Assembly (NCBI RefSeq): GCF_021655555.1
Contig: NZ_AP023086.1
Coordinates: forward strand, 3,998,685-4,062,684
Reading direction: 5' to 3'
DNA: 64,000 nucleotides
Source of the DNA: Marinagarivorans cellulosilyticus
GTDB taxonomy: Bacteria; Pseudomonadota; Gammaproteobacteria; Pseudomonadales; Cellvibrionaceae
The position numbers and the translations under genes were made by a program. This document shows, in pieces, positions 16,707-25,613 of the stretch (position 1 is the stretch's first letter; each line of letters opens with the position of its first letter). The notes under the pieces are model-generated. The model searched no databases. It saw only the letters and a list, made by a program, of their open reading frames with translations, and was not told the origin of the DNA.

Positions 16707-16925
16707 ATGGCAAAAGAAGACAATTTTGAATTAGAAGGCGAAGTGGTTGATACCCTTCCCAATACAATGTTCCGGGTAAAACTTGAAAACGGGCACGTTG
16801 TAACCGCTCACATTTCAGGCAAGATGCGCAAAAACTACATCCGCATCTTAACTGGCGACAAGGTCAAGGTTGAAATGACACCTTACGATCTCAGCAAAGG
16901 CCGCATCACATACCGCGCCCGCTAA
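16707..16925 (+). CDS. infA: translation initiation factor IF-1
   Basis: A 72-residue single OB-fold S1-like domain protein, the standard IF-1 length and sequence (MAKEDNFELEGEVVDTLPNT at the start, ITYRAR at the end). It binds the A site of the 30S subunit and assists IF-2 and IF-3. It converges on clpA with a shared terminator between them, as in many gammaproteobacteria. A GAGG ribosome site precedes the ATG. Confidence 0.97.
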   Translation: MAKEDNFELEGEVVDTLPNTMFRVKLENGHVVTAHISGKMRKNYIRILTGDKVKVEMTPYDLSKGRITYRAR

Positions 16926-16936
16926 AGTAGATTCAT

Positions 16937-16974
16937 AAAAAAAGGGGTAGCCTACAAGGCTACCCCTTTTTTTA
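16937..16974 (+). terminator. bidirectional terminator between infA and clpA
   Basis: A 9-bp perfect stem (GGGGTAGCC/GGCTACCCC) with a 5-base loop is flanked by an A-run on the left and a T-run on the right, so it can end transcription from both sides. Confidence 0.9.
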
Positions 16975-16996
16975 TTTCTTCGGTAAAGCTCAGGCA

Positions 16997-19276
16997 TCAA
17001 GCACCTTCAGTCTCCAAAACGATCTTGCCGTCTTTAACCGATGCCACCACATTTCCGCCTTTATCCGACAGCTTGCCGAACAACACCAACTCAGCCAATG
17101 GTTTCTTGATTTGGTCCTGAATAATACGCGCCATCGGTCTAGCGCCCATTTTTTCATCATAACCATGCTCAGCAAGCCACCTCCTTGCTTCCTCAGTCAC
17201 ATTCAGCGATACCTTCTTGTCGTCTAGCTGGCTTTGCAGCTCAACTAAGAATTTATCAACAACTGTCTCGATCACATCGAAGCTTAAGCCGCCGAACTGG
17301 ATAATGGAGTCCAAGCGATTTCGAAATTCTGGCGAAAACCCTTTTTTGATGACTTCCATGGCATCCGTAGTGTGATCTTGCTGAGTAAAGCCAATAGACG
17401 CGCGGCTTGAAACTTCAGCGCCAGCATTGGTCGTCATAATCAAAATGACATTCCTAAAGTCTGCTGCACGACCATTATTATCCGTCAATTTCCCGTGATC
17501 CATCACTTGCAGCAGTAAATTAAAGACATCAGGATGCGCCTTTTCAATTTCATCCAGAAGCACAACACTGTGCGGATGCTTGGTTACTGCATCGGTTAGT
17601 AAGCCACCTTGATCAAAGCCAACATAACCCGGAGGCGCACCGATTAACCGCGATACCGTGTGGCGCTCCATATATTCAGACATATCAAAACGCAACAGCT
17701 CTACGCCTAAAGCGCTCGCTAACTGCTTACATAACTCGGTTTTACCAACACCCGTAGGGCCTGCAAACAAGAAAGAGCCTACCGGCTTATCGCCAGAAAC
17801 CAAACCAGCTCTAGAAAGCTTAATGGCCGAGGAAACTGCATCAACAGCATCTGACTGGCCAAAAACAGTCATACGCAAGCTATCCTCAAGTTTCATTAGC
17901 AGGTCTTTATCGGAAGACGATACTGTTTTAGGTGGAATGCGTGCAATTTTGGCAACCACCTCTTCTACATCTTTTACGCCGATTTGCTTTTTACGCTTAC
18001 TTGCCGTTTGGAGCTGCTGGAAAGCCCCTGCCTCATCAATAACATCAATGGCTTTATCGGGCATAAAGCGGTCGTTGATGTACTTACCGGCAAGCTCGGC
18101 CGCTGCACGTAAAGCGCCATCGGTGTACTTGAGCTTATGGTGCTCCTCAAAGCGGCTTTTAAGGCCCTTAAGGATTTTATAGGTATCATCAATCGAGGGC
18201 TCATCAACATCAATTTTTTGGAATCGACGTGATAGCGCACGGTCTTTATCAAAAATACCGCGATACTCTTGGAACGTCGTAGAACCGATACAACGTAAAT
18301 CACCATTCGTTAACAGAGGTTTAAGCAGGTTGGAGGCGTCCATCACACCGCCGGACGCCGCGCCGGCACCAATAATCGTATGGATTTCATCAATAAACAA
18401 AACTGCATGGTCACGTTTTTTAAGCTCAGCGAGCAACGCTTTAAAACGCTTCTCAAAATCGCCACGGTACTTAGTACCCGCTAACAATGCACCTAAATCA
18501 AGTGAATACACCACGCTTTTGCTGAGGATTTCAGGCACTTGGTTATCGATGATTTTTTTGGCTAAACCTTCAGCGATAGCCGTTTTACCAACGCCGCTTT
18601 CACCAACAAGCAGAGGGTTATTCTTGCGCCGGCGCGCTAAGATTTGAACCACTCGCTCAACTTCTTCGTCGCGTCCGACGAGCGGGTCAATTCGCCCCGT
18701 CCGCGCTTCTTCATTTAGATTAGTGGCATAAGAGTCCAACGGGTCCGTTGCTGCTCCCTCACCAGCCGGTGAAATGGCATCTTCGTCGTTTTGCTCTTGA
18801 GCAGAATCACCGCCGTGATGGTCTGACTGCGCACCACCAGAAACCTTTGTAATGCCGTGCGTGATGTAATTAACCACATCAATGCGCGCAATGCTTTGCT
18901 GCTTAAGGTAATAAACAGCTTGGCTTTCTTGCTCACTAAAAATGGCTACCAATACATTGGCACCCGTCACTTCGTTTTTACCCGAAGACTGCACATGAAA
19001 TACCGCGCGCTGCAATACGCGCTGAAAACCCAAAGTCGGTTGCGTTTCCCGCTGATCATCGGCCTCAGGAATTAGCGGCGTGGTTGAATCAACAAACTCA
19101 AGCAACTCCTGTCGCAAAATATTCAAATTGGCGCCACATGAGCGCAATACAGCTGCCGCCGACTCGTTATCGAGTAGCGCCAACAATAAATGTTCGACAG
19201 TCATAAACTCATGGCGTTTAGAGCGTGCGCCCTTAAAAGCCGTGTTTAATGTCATTTCCAGTTCTTTGCTCAACAT
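16997..19276 (-). CDS. clpA: ATP-dependent Clp protease ATP-binding subunit ClpA
   Basis: A 759-residue class I Clp/Hsp100 unfoldase. It has the Clp_N double repeat (residues 1-140), a first AAA+ module with Walker A GESGVGKT near 215, and a second with GPTGVGKT near 495, followed by the small C-terminal D2 domain. The IGF loop (ASIGFTQQD) that docks on ClpP is present. ClpA unfolds substrates, including N-degron proteins handed over by ClpS, and feeds them to ClpP. clpS lies 19 bp upstream in the same direction, the conserved clpSA order. Confidence 0.97.
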   Translation of the reverse strand: MLSKELEMTLNTAFKGARSKRHEFMTVEHLLLALLDNESAAAVLRSCGANLNILRQELLEFVDSTTPLIPEADDQRETQPTLGFQRVLQRAVFHVQSSGKNEVTGANVLVAIFSEQESQAVYYLKQQSIARIDVVNYITHGITKVSGGAQSDHHGGDSAQEQNDEDAISPAGEGAATDPLDSYATNLNEEARTGRIDPLVGRDEEVERVVQILARRRKNNPLLVGESGVGKTAIAEGLAKKIIDNQVPEILSKSVVYSLDLGALLAGTKYRGDFEKRFKALLAELKKRDHAVLFIDEIHTIIGAGAASGGVMDASNLLKPLLTNGDLRCIGSTTFQEYRGIFDKDRALSRRFQKIDVDEPSIDDTYKILKGLKSRFEEHHKLKYTDGALRAAAELAGKYINDRFMPDKAIDVIDEAGAFQQLQTASKRKKQIGVKDVEEVVAKIARIPPKTVSSSDKDLLMKLEDSLRMTVFGQSDAVDAVSSAIKLSRAGLVSGDKPVGSFLFAGPTGVGKTELCKQLASALGVELLRFDMSEYMERHTVSRLIGAPPGYVGFDQGGLLTDAVTKHPHSVVLLDEIEKAHPDVFNLLLQVMDHGKLTDNNGRAADFRNVILIMTTNAGAEVSSRASIGFTQQDHTTDAMEVIKKGFSPEFRNRLDSIIQFGGLSFDVIETVVDKFLVELQSQLDDKKVSLNVTEEARRWLAEHGYDEKMGARPMARIIQDQIKKPLAELVLFGKLSDKGGNVVASVKDGKIVLETEGA

Positions 19277-19295
19277 AGTCGCTTTACCTTATGTT

Positions 19296-19682
19296 CTAAG
19301 GATCTCCATCCTCTACAACGTCTATTTCGCATAGCAGTGGATGATGATGCTCGCGCGCATACTTATTGACCATCATGGCCTTGGTTTCTGCAACATCTTT
19401 GGAATAAATTCCACAGGTTGCTCTACCCTCAGTATGCACGGTTAGCATCGTGCGCGTTGCTTTCTCAGCATCCATACCAAAAAAATGCTCGAGCACTTCC
19501 ACTACAAAATCCATCGGTGTGTAATCGTCGTTCAACATTACGACCTTATACATTGGTGGACGTTTCAATTTTGGTTTTTCTATTTCAACCGCAACATCGC
19601 CGTCCTGACCGTCATGCTCTAAAGAAGCTTTAATCACACACGTTCTACCTAATGGTAGCTGAAGTCTTTCTAGATTACCCAT
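19296..19682 (-). CDS. clpS: ATP-dependent Clp protease adaptor ClpS
   Basis: A 128-residue ClpS adaptor, slightly long at its N-terminus compared with the usual 106. The conserved core PPMYKVVMLNDDYTPMDFV (about 42-60) and LTVHTEGRATCGIYSKDVAE carry the pocket that reads bulky N-terminal residues. It binds the ClpA N-domain and delivers N-degron substrates. It is transcribed with clpA and is divergent from cspD, with about 250 bp of shared promoter region. Confidence 0.96.
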   Translation of the reverse strand: MGNLERLQLPLGRTCVIKASLEHDGQDGDVAVEIEKPKLKRPPMYKVVMLNDDYTPMDFVVEVLEHFFGMDAEKATRTMLTVHTEGRATCGIYSKDVAETKAMMVNKYAREHHHPLLCEIDVVEDGDP

Positions 19683-19931
19683 GATCTATACACGTCACAA
19701 ATGATGAAAACTAGCGTCAATATTACCGCAGATAGCGCAAACTTGTGCGCACACTAGAGAAATTAGCAACAAAAACTTGACAGCCCTGCTCGACTTGATT
19801 ACAAATTGTTCAACTATTGCCCAGTCTCGGTTTTTCAAATAATTTTTTGTGATTGCCGAAGCCAGAATAATAAAAAAACGTTGCATTCAATCGTGAATAC
19901 AATACATCACAAATAACCAAAAGGTATAAAA

Positions 19932-20228
19932 ATGCCATCAGGTATAGTGAAGTGGTTTAATAACGCCAAGGGTTTTGGTTTCATTTTGTCGGATGAAAAT
20001 AGTGAAGATATCTTTGCGCACTATTCCGCCATAGAAATGGACGGTTTTCGCACCCTTAAAGCAGGACAATCTGTGGTGTTTGATCTTCAACAAGGGGAAA
20101 AGGGGCTACATGCGGCCAACATACGTGCAGCAGATGAGGTTTCTGGGCGGTCCATAACGCCAACCAGCGCAGCACACAACGAAGATGCAGAAGCAATGGC
20201 TTATGCCGATGAGCATGAGCACGTTTAA
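19932..20228 (+). CDS. cspD: cold-shock domain protein, CspD type
   Basis: A 98-residue protein with one cold-shock domain. The single-stranded nucleic-acid motifs are visible: GFGFI (RNP1) near residue 16 and DIFAHYSAI (RNP2) near 29. A C-terminal tail of about 30 residues rich in Ala and acidic residues extends beyond the domain. The location divergent to clpSA is that of E. coli cspD, whose product is a stationary-phase replication inhibitor. AAAAGG upstream is a fair ribosome site. Confidence 0.85.
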   Translation: MPSGIVKWFNNAKGFGFILSDENSEDIFAHYSAIEMDGFRTLKAGQSVVFDLQQGEKGLHAANIRAADEVSGRSITPTSAAHNEDAEAMAYADEHEHV

Positions 20229-20283
20229 TTTGCACTAACTCGCCAGCCCGTTACAATGCGCACTGTTTTTAATGTGCGTAACC

Positions 20284-20895
20284 ATGGCGACAGTTCTTCT
20301 ACTTAACAAGCCCTTTCACACCCTCACTCAATTCACTGATACCGAGGGCCGTAAGACGCTATCCGACTATATCGATACCCGTCGCTATAAAGGGTATTAC
20401 GCGGCTGGAAGGTTAGACTACGACTCAGAGGGCCTTGTCGTTTTAACATGCGACGGTAGCCTTCAGCACCAATTAGCCAATCCCAAGTTCAAACTCCCTA
20501 AAACCTACTGGGTCCAAGTAGAGGGTCAACCCTCAGCAGCTGCTGTAACAGCGCTGGCCAAAGGTTTAGTGTTAAAAGACGGCCCAACAAAGCCCTGTCT
20601 TGCTAAAGTAATCGAGCCACCCTCGCTTTGGCCTCGGACCCCCCCTATTCGCGAACGCGCTAACTCGCCCACCCATTGGCTGGCAATCACCCTAACCGAA
20701 GGAAAAAACCGACAAGTACGACGCATGACAGCCGCCGTTGGTCTACCCACGCTGCGCTTGGTGAGAGCCCAAATTGGCAATTGGAAGCTCGACCACTTAC
20801 AGCCCGGCGATAGCCGAGAAGAACAAATTCACCTACCGAAGTCTACACAACCCAATAAGCGAAGACCTAGAAAAGGCAAAGGTGACGCCCGATGA
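20284..20895 (+). CDS. rluE: 23S rRNA pseudouridine synthase RluE
   Basis: A 203-residue RsuA-family pseudouridine synthase without an S4 domain, as in RluE. The catalytic aspartate is D45 in AAGRLDYDSEGLVVLT, and the later GKNRQVRRMTAAVGLPTLRLVR is the family signature. It modifies uridine 2457 (E. coli numbering) of 23S rRNA. The start at 20284 gives the standard N-terminus ATVLLLNKPFHTLTQF; a start at 20272 is possible, and neither has a strong ribosome site. It ends in an ATGA overlap with nudJ. Confidence 0.9.
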   Translation: MATVLLLNKPFHTLTQFTDTEGRKTLSDYIDTRRYKGYYAAGRLDYDSEGLVVLTCDGSLQHQLANPKFKLPKTYWVQVEGQPSAAAVTALAKGLVLKDGPTKPCLAKVIEPPSLWPRTPPIRERANSPTHWLAITLTEGKNRQVRRMTAAVGLPTLRLVRAQIGNWKLDHLQPGDSREEQIHLPKSTQPNKRRPRKGKGDAR

Positions 20896-21356
20896 GCACC
20901 ACAAGAACATGGAACCCTCACGTGACTGTAGCAACGGTCGTTTGTCGCGATAAAAAATACCTACTCGTCAAAGAACTTATCAACGGCCAAGAAGTTTACA
21001 ATCAGCCGGCCGGCCACTTAGAGCCAGACGAATCCTTAATTGAAGCGGCCAAGCGCGAAACCCTTGAAGAAACCCGCTGGCATGTAAATATAGAGCATCT
21101 ACTCGGTATTAGCCGTTATGTTGCCCCTAGCAACGGGGAAACCTATATCCGCTTTAGCTTTATTGCCAGCGCCACCGAGCACAACGAAGCGGCACATTTG
21201 GACGACGGTATTCTAGAGGCAATATGGCTTACGAAAGATGAAATCGTGCAATTAAAGCATGCTTTACGTAGCCCAATGATACTCAATGATATAACGCGCT
21301 TTGAGCAAGGCGATAAGCTTCCACTTTGCAGCCTTTACGACCACACAGAGAACTAA
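20892..21356 (+). CDS. nudJ: Nudix hydrolase NudJ (phosphatase NudJ)
   Basis: A 154-residue Nudix enzyme. The Nudix box runs from G41 (GHLEPDESLIEAAKRETLEE), with the metal-binding RE...EE at R55-E60. The N-terminus TWNPHVTVATVVCR is typical of NudJ, which hydrolyses nucleoside di- and triphosphates and the thiamine precursor HMP-PP. It overlaps rluE by 4 bp and precedes mnmA by 4 bp, the conserved rluE-nudJ-mnmA-hflD order of gammaproteobacteria. Confidence 0.92.
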   Translation: MSTTRTWNPHVTVATVVCRDKKYLLVKELINGQEVYNQPAGHLEPDESLIEAAKRETLEETRWHVNIEHLLGISRYVAPSNGETYIRFSFIASATEHNEAAHLDDGILEAIWLTKDEIVQLKHALRSPMILNDITRFEQGDKLPLCSLYDHTEN

Positions 21357-21360
21357 TCCT

Positions 21361-22485
21361 ATGCCATCACCTGAAACACCCAACAATAAAGTCATTGTCG
21401 GAATGTCCGGCGGCGTAGACTCTTCCGTTTCTGCATTACTGCTCAAAGAGCAGGGCTTTCAAGTTGAAGGCCTATTTATGAAAAACTGGGACGAAGACGA
21501 TGGCACAGAATATTGTACAGCCAAACAAGACCTTGCAGATGCTCAAGCCGTATGCGACAAACTGCAAATTCCACTGCACACGGCCAACTTTGCCGCTGAA
21601 TATTGGGACAACGTATTTGAGTACTTTTTAGCGGAATATAAAGCGGGCCGCACCCCAAACCCCGATATTTTGTGCAATCGCGAAATCAAATTTAAGGTGT
21701 TTTTGCAGTATGCCGAAATGCTGGGTGGCAGCCATATTGCCACAGGGCATTATGCGCGCACCCATATTAACGGCGCCGAAACACAGCTACACAAAGGGCT
21801 AGATCCAAACAAAGATCAATCCTATTTTTTACACGCGGTAGGCGGTAAAGAGTTTGCAAAAACGCTCTTCCCTATTGGCAATATCGAAAAACCCAAAGTA
21901 CGCGCCCTGGCCGAGCAGCACGACCTAATTACCCATAACAAAAAAGACAGCACCGGTATTTGCTTTATCGGAGAAAGGCGCTTTAAAGACTTTTTAGCCC
22001 AGTACTTACCCGCCCAGCCAGGTAACATTGTTACAGAGACTGGCAAAATCATCGGCACCCACCAAGGCCTGATGTACCACACAATTGGACAACGCCAAGG
22101 CCTAGGCATTGGCGGCGTAGCAGGAGCCCCTGAAGAGCCTTGGTATGTTGCCGTTAAAGACCTCACCAGTAACGAGCTGATTGTTGTTCAGGGCAAGCAT
22201 CACCCACTGCTAATGGCTGAAACACTCACAACAGAGGTTTGCCACTGGATAAACCCTACCACTATAGCCCCCAACAAAACGTTGGCGGCAAAAACGCGCT
22301 ACCGCCAGCCCGACCAAGCCTGCAAAATAGAGCCTCACCAAACAATCAACCACTTGGGGCAAACCGTCAACGGTTTAAAAGTGAGCTTCGACTCGCCTCA
22401 ACGAGCCATAACCCCTGGGCAATACGCAGTGTTTTACGATGGCGATCACTGCTTAGGTGGCGCTATTATCAACGCCGCCCAATAA
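21361..22485 (+). CDS. mnmA: tRNA 2-thiouridine(34) synthase MnmA
   Basis: A 374-residue tRNA thiolase. The ATP pyrophosphatase loop SGGVDSS is at 16-22. The nucleophile is C105 in PNPDILCNREIKF, and the second active cysteine is C201 in STGICFIGERRF. It adds sulfur at the 2-position of U34 in tRNA Glu, Gln and Lys, taking sulfur from the TusE relay. I start at the ATG at 21361 rather than an in-frame codon at 21301 inside nudJ, because the protein begins MPSPETPNNKVIVGMSGG. Confidence 0.96.
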   Translation: MPSPETPNNKVIVGMSGGVDSSVSALLLKEQGFQVEGLFMKNWDEDDGTEYCTAKQDLADAQAVCDKLQIPLHTANFAAEYWDNVFEYFLAEYKAGRTPNPDILCNREIKFKVFLQYAEMLGGSHIATGHYARTHINGAETQLHKGLDPNKDQSYFLHAVGGKEFAKTLFPIGNIEKPKVRALAEQHDLITHNKKDSTGICFIGERRFKDFLAQYLPAQPGNIVTETGKIIGTHQGLMYHTIGQRQGLGIGGVAGAPEEPWYVAVKDLTSNELIVVQGKHHPLLMAETLTTEVCHWINPTTIAPNKTLAAKTRYRQPDQACKIEPHQTINHLGQTVNGLKVSFDSPQRAITPGQYAVFYDGDHCLGGAIINAAQ

Positions 22486-22526
22486 CGCGCTTATTATTGC
22501 AACCCACCGCCAATACAGATGATTAA

Positions 22527-23171
22527 ATGAATTACAGTGCTCTGCAAAATCAAGCCATTGCCCTTGCCGGCATGCTACAGGCCCTTAGTCTAGTAAAAGA
22601 AATCGCCCGAACAGGCTATTTAAACAGCCAAGACTTTGAAACATGCATTAAAAGCCTATTTGAAGACAGCCCCGAATCCACCCTAAGCGTCTATGGCAGC
22701 CTTGGCTTACTTGAGCGCGGGTTTGGCACAACAGAAAGCTTGCTCAACGAACGCATAGGCAGCCATCAAAAGGACTTAATTAATTATGCCGTGGGGATCA
22801 ACAACCTTGCCGGCAAACTACTGCGTAACAAAAACATGCTAGCAACAGTCGGCCAGCGCTTACACGACGCTAAACACCAAAGCACCCACTTTGGCGTTAG
22901 CCACGACAATGTAATCAGTAATATTGCCGATATATACAGCAAAACCATCAGCACCTTTTCCTACCGCATCCAGGTCAAAGGGGAATACACCTACCTACAA
23001 CAACAGCGTGTCGCCGATCAAATCAGGGCGCTATTACTTGCAGCTATTCGGGCCTCTATTTTGTGGCGGCAAAATGGCGGGAGTGTTTGGCGCCTTTTGT
23101 TAGGCCGCAACAAGCTGCACAAGGAAGTACAGGCCTTGCTGGAAACGAGCAAGTACGAAAACCAAGCATAA
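22527..23171 (+). CDS. hflD: high frequency lysogenization protein HflD homolog
   Basis: A 214-residue all-helical protein of the HflD family, here following mnmA by 41 bp as in E. coli. The N-terminus QNQAIALAGMLQALSLVKEIA and the internal YAVGINNLAGKLLRNKNML are family hallmarks. It is a peripheral inner-membrane protein. Its only well-described effect is on lambda CII in E. coli, so the native role is not known. Confidence 0.92.
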   Translation: MNYSALQNQAIALAGMLQALSLVKEIARTGYLNSQDFETCIKSLFEDSPESTLSVYGSLGLLERGFGTTESLLNERIGSHQKDLINYAVGINNLAGKLLRNKNMLATVGQRLHDAKHQSTHFGVSHDNVISNIADIYSKTISTFSYRIQVKGEYTYLQQQRVADQIRALLLAAIRASILWRQNGGSVWRLLLGRNKLHKEVQALLETSKYENQA

Positions 23172-23273
23172 TGGCGACAGAAAATACAACATTGCCATGA
23201 ACTGCCCCAACCATTTGGCTCACGCGTTAAAGGTTGCTAGAATTGCCGGCCGTTAAGGTAAACACCTAATAAA

Positions 23274-23348
23274 GTCCCCATAGTTTAATGGATAAAACGA
23301 GGCCCTCCTAAGGCTTAGATGTTGGTTCGATTCCAGCTGGGGACGCCA
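23274..23348 (+). tRNA. tRNA-Arg(CCU)
   Basis: A 75-nt cloverleaf with encoded CCA. The acceptor stem GTCCCCA/TGGGGAC closes with discriminator G. The D-arm contains AGTTTAATGGATAAAAC, the anticodon stem AGGCC/GGCTT encloses CTCCTAA with anticodon CCU, and the T-arm GTTGG/CCAGC encloses TTCGATT. It decodes the rare AGG arginine codon. Its 3' end abuts the cmoM stop codon by 1 bp in convergent orientation. This tRNA (argW in E. coli) is a common phage integration site, but no integrase is nearby. Confidence 0.95.
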
Positions 23349-23349
23349 T

Positions 23350-24132
23350 TTACAAAGGCTTTTGCACCAACACATGGACATAACGCCCTAATCCGCGGTA
23401 TGGCTCTTGGTTAGACAAGGTCAATTCCAGCGCTTCGACGCTGTCGTAATCTCGCCGCTGCTGCTCCCTATCAAGTACATAATCGTGAAAAACCCTAACA
23501 CCGCTGTGTGCCAAAACGCTTAACCCTAAGTGCTCCACTGCAGTCAATACGGCTTGCGGCTCGAGCGGGTTAATCGGCGTCAAACTGCCCTTTTGACCTT
23601 TCGTATCGCCATTAAGCACACGCTTATAATTAGTACGTAATAAATTCTTAAAAACCAGCCCATGCACATTATAAAAAAGTAACGACACATACCCCCCTGG
23701 ACGCACAAGCTTTGTAAGCTCCACAATGGCCGACAGCGGGTGTTCAAGCCACTCTAAAACCGCATGGCACACCACCATATCGCAGCTATTAGGCGGAGTT
23801 TCTTTGCATAGCGACCACAAATCTTGTTGGATAAATTTAGGCTGTATTGCAAAGCATTGCTCTTTAGCGGCCGTTTGCGCCTTCGCTAGCATTTCACCCG
23901 ATACATCCACCAAAGTTACCCCGTGCCCCTGGCGCGCCAACCATAAGCCAAACTGCCCCTGCCCGGCCCCAACATCCAAAACATCTAAAGCTGGGTTATT
24001 AGGAATAACCCCAAAGTCGCGCTCTAACACAGCCAAACGCAAACGTCCCTTGGGCGTATCGTAAATATTACGGGTAAAACGTTGGCTTAAATCGTCGAAA
24101 TTGCGATCTTTTTCAGGGTGCTTCGCTGGCAT
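23350..24132 (-). CDS. cmoM: tRNA 5-carboxymethoxyuridine methyltransferase CmoM
   Basis: A 260-residue class I SAM-dependent methyltransferase. The opening DRNFDDLSQRFTRNIYDTPKGRLR is the CmoM (SmtA) hallmark, and motif I is DVGAGQGQFG near residue 52. It methylates the carboxyl of cmo5U34 in tRNA Ala, Ser, Pro and Thr isoacceptors. It ends one base from the tRNA-Arg gene and is divergent from ppnP. Confidence 0.9.
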   Translation of the reverse strand: MPAKHPEKDRNFDDLSQRFTRNIYDTPKGRLRLAVLERDFGVIPNNPALDVLDVGAGQGQFGLWLARQGHGVTLVDVSGEMLAKAQTAAKEQCFAIQPKFIQQDLWSLCKETPPNSCDMVVCHAVLEWLEHPLSAIVELTKLVRPGGYVSLLFYNVHGLVFKNLLRTNYKRVLNGDTKGQKGSLTPINPLEPQAVLTAVEHLGLSVLAHSGVRVFHDYVLDREQQRRDYDSVEALELTLSNQEPYRGLGRYVHVLVQKPL

Positions 24133-24209
24133 TGCGCTCTCTTAGAATTCTTAGTGGACTATTGCGGCGGTTATTCTACAATGGCGCGCGTTTTATAGAG
24201 GAGACAAAA

Positions 24210-24494
24210 ATGATAACTGTAAACGAATATTTTGACGGCAAAGTAAAATCCATGGCCATTAACTCTGGCTCTTTGCCGGCCACCATTGGCGTTATGCTCG
24301 CCGGCGACTACACCTTCGGCACCGACAAGAAAGAGATCATGACGGTAGTACAGGGCGAGCTTACTGTAACCCTGCCTGGCGAAAGCGCAGCGCGCACCTT
24401 TCGCAACGGCCAAGTATTTGAAGTACCTGCAAATTCAAGCTTTGATGTCACCGTAGCGATAGATACCGCCTACCTGTGCCAATACTGCGATTAA
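24210..24494 (+). CDS. ppnP: pyrimidine/purine nucleoside phosphorylase PpnP
   Basis: A 94-residue single cupin-fold protein. The sequence ITVNEYFDGKVKSMAIN at the start and the core GVMLAGDYTFGTDKKEIMTVVQGE identify the PpnP (YaiE) family, which cleaves several nucleosides with phosphate. The ATG at 24210 has AGAGGAG 7 bp upstream and gives the family length; a longer frame back to 24132 is not used. A strong terminator follows at 24542. Confidence 0.93.
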   Translation: MITVNEYFDGKVKSMAINSGSLPATIGVMLAGDYTFGTDKKEIMTVVQGELTVTLPGESAARTFRNGQVFEVPANSSFDVTVAIDTAYLCQYCD

Positions 24495-24541
24495 GCCAAT
24501 GGGCTGCGCGTTAAAACACCAAACTGCGCAGCACATTTCAT

Positions 24542-24589
24542 AACAGAGGCTAGACTTTAAGTGTTACCCGAACACGAGCCTCTGTTTTC
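24542..24589 (+). terminator. terminator between ppnP and the REC-Hpt gene
   Basis: A 10-bp perfect stem (AACAGAGGCT/AGCCTCTGTT) with an inner GTGTT/AACAC stem is followed by TTTTCT. It ends only 2 bp before the ATG of the next gene, leaving no room for an ordinary ribosome site there. Confidence 0.75.
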
Positions 24590-24591
24590 TC

Positions 24592-25599
24592 ATGTCACAG
24601 CCACATATTCTTTTTATTGACGACACTCCGTCCAACTTACATATCGCCGAAGCCTACCTCGAAGAAACCCAATGCGTGGTCGACTTTGCTGATGATGGCA
24701 ATGCCGGCATAGCAATCGCCAAAAAACGACAGCTAGACGTAATATTTCTAGACCTCGAAATGCCCGAACCAGATGGCTTTGCAACAGCCCGCGCCATTAG
24801 AGCATTTTCCAGCACGCCCATTATTGCCATGACAGGGCATAACGAAATAGACATCAAGAGCAAACTCTCTCAGTCGGCATTCAACGGATATATGGGTAAA
24901 CCCTTCAGCTACGAAACACTCATTGAGCAGATAGAAAAATTCACAGGTGTTAAAATCGCTACCCCTGTAAATCAGGACGCAGCAAAACACTCATCAGTAG
25001 AGCCCTCACAAGATACCGATCGTACACAAATATTAGATTTACAAGCCGTTAACGCCCGACTGAAAAACAACACCTCGTTAATTAACAAGATTTTACAAAG
25101 TTTCGCCAAAAATAATACGCACACCTACAAAGCGTTTTGCGAGGCCCTCGATCAAAAAGACTGGGTAGTAGCAAAGCGCATTTGTCATACGCTTAAAGGC
25201 GGCGGGGCCAATATTGGCGCAACAAAATTATCCAACCTAGGAGCCACACTCGAAAAACAATGCGGCCAAAAAGAGCAGCCCTCTATAGCGCAAATGAACA
25301 ACCTAAAAAAACACATATCACTCACCATCGCCGCCTGCAATCAACAACTAGCCACAGGCGCCCCGCAGGCTACAGCTGCACCTGCAGCCACCATAAATAA
25401 AGAGCAAATCAAGCAAAAACTTACCTGTGTTCTCAACAATTTAGAAACAGATGTTGGTCTCGCACAAGACGAGTTAGATGAGCTCGATGCAAAAATTGAA
25501 AACAACGATGACATCCAAAATATGGTCAGCCTATTTAATCAATTTGAGCTAACTAAACTCGCAAACTGCATCGAAAACTATTTACACAGTCATCCTTAA
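24592..25599 (+). CDS. response regulator with Hpt domain (REC-Hpt)
   Basis: A 335-residue two-part signalling protein. Residues 1-120 are a receiver domain with acidic pair D10/D11, phospho-acceptor D54 (IFLDLEMPEPDG) and K103. Residues about 150-245 are a histidine phosphotransfer domain with H198 in KRICHTLKGGGANIG. The last 90 residues, after an Ala/Pro-rich linker, are helical and unassigned. It can take phosphate from a kinase and pass it on, but no kinase gene is adjacent. The ATG is nearly abutted by the upstream terminator and lacks a Shine-Dalgarno sequence. It shares a likely operon with the next response regulator (14-bp gap). Confidence 0.85.
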   Translation: MSQPHILFIDDTPSNLHIAEAYLEETQCVVDFADDGNAGIAIAKKRQLDVIFLDLEMPEPDGFATARAIRAFSSTPIIAMTGHNEIDIKSKLSQSAFNGYMGKPFSYETLIEQIEKFTGVKIATPVNQDAAKHSSVEPSQDTDRTQILDLQAVNARLKNNTSLINKILQSFAKNNTHTYKAFCEALDQKDWVVAKRICHTLKGGGANIGATKLSNLGATLEKQCGQKEQPSIAQMNNLKKHISLTIAACNQQLATGAPQATAAPAATINKEQIKQKLTCVLNNLETDVGLAQDELDELDAKIENNDDIQNMVSLFNQFELTKLANCIENYLHSHP

Positions 25600-25613
25600 A
25601 GCGGAAAATATCT

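Noticed and set aside
23274..23348. tRNA-Arg as an integrated-element attachment site
   Set aside because: No integrase, no duplicated tRNA end and only housekeeping genes on both sides.
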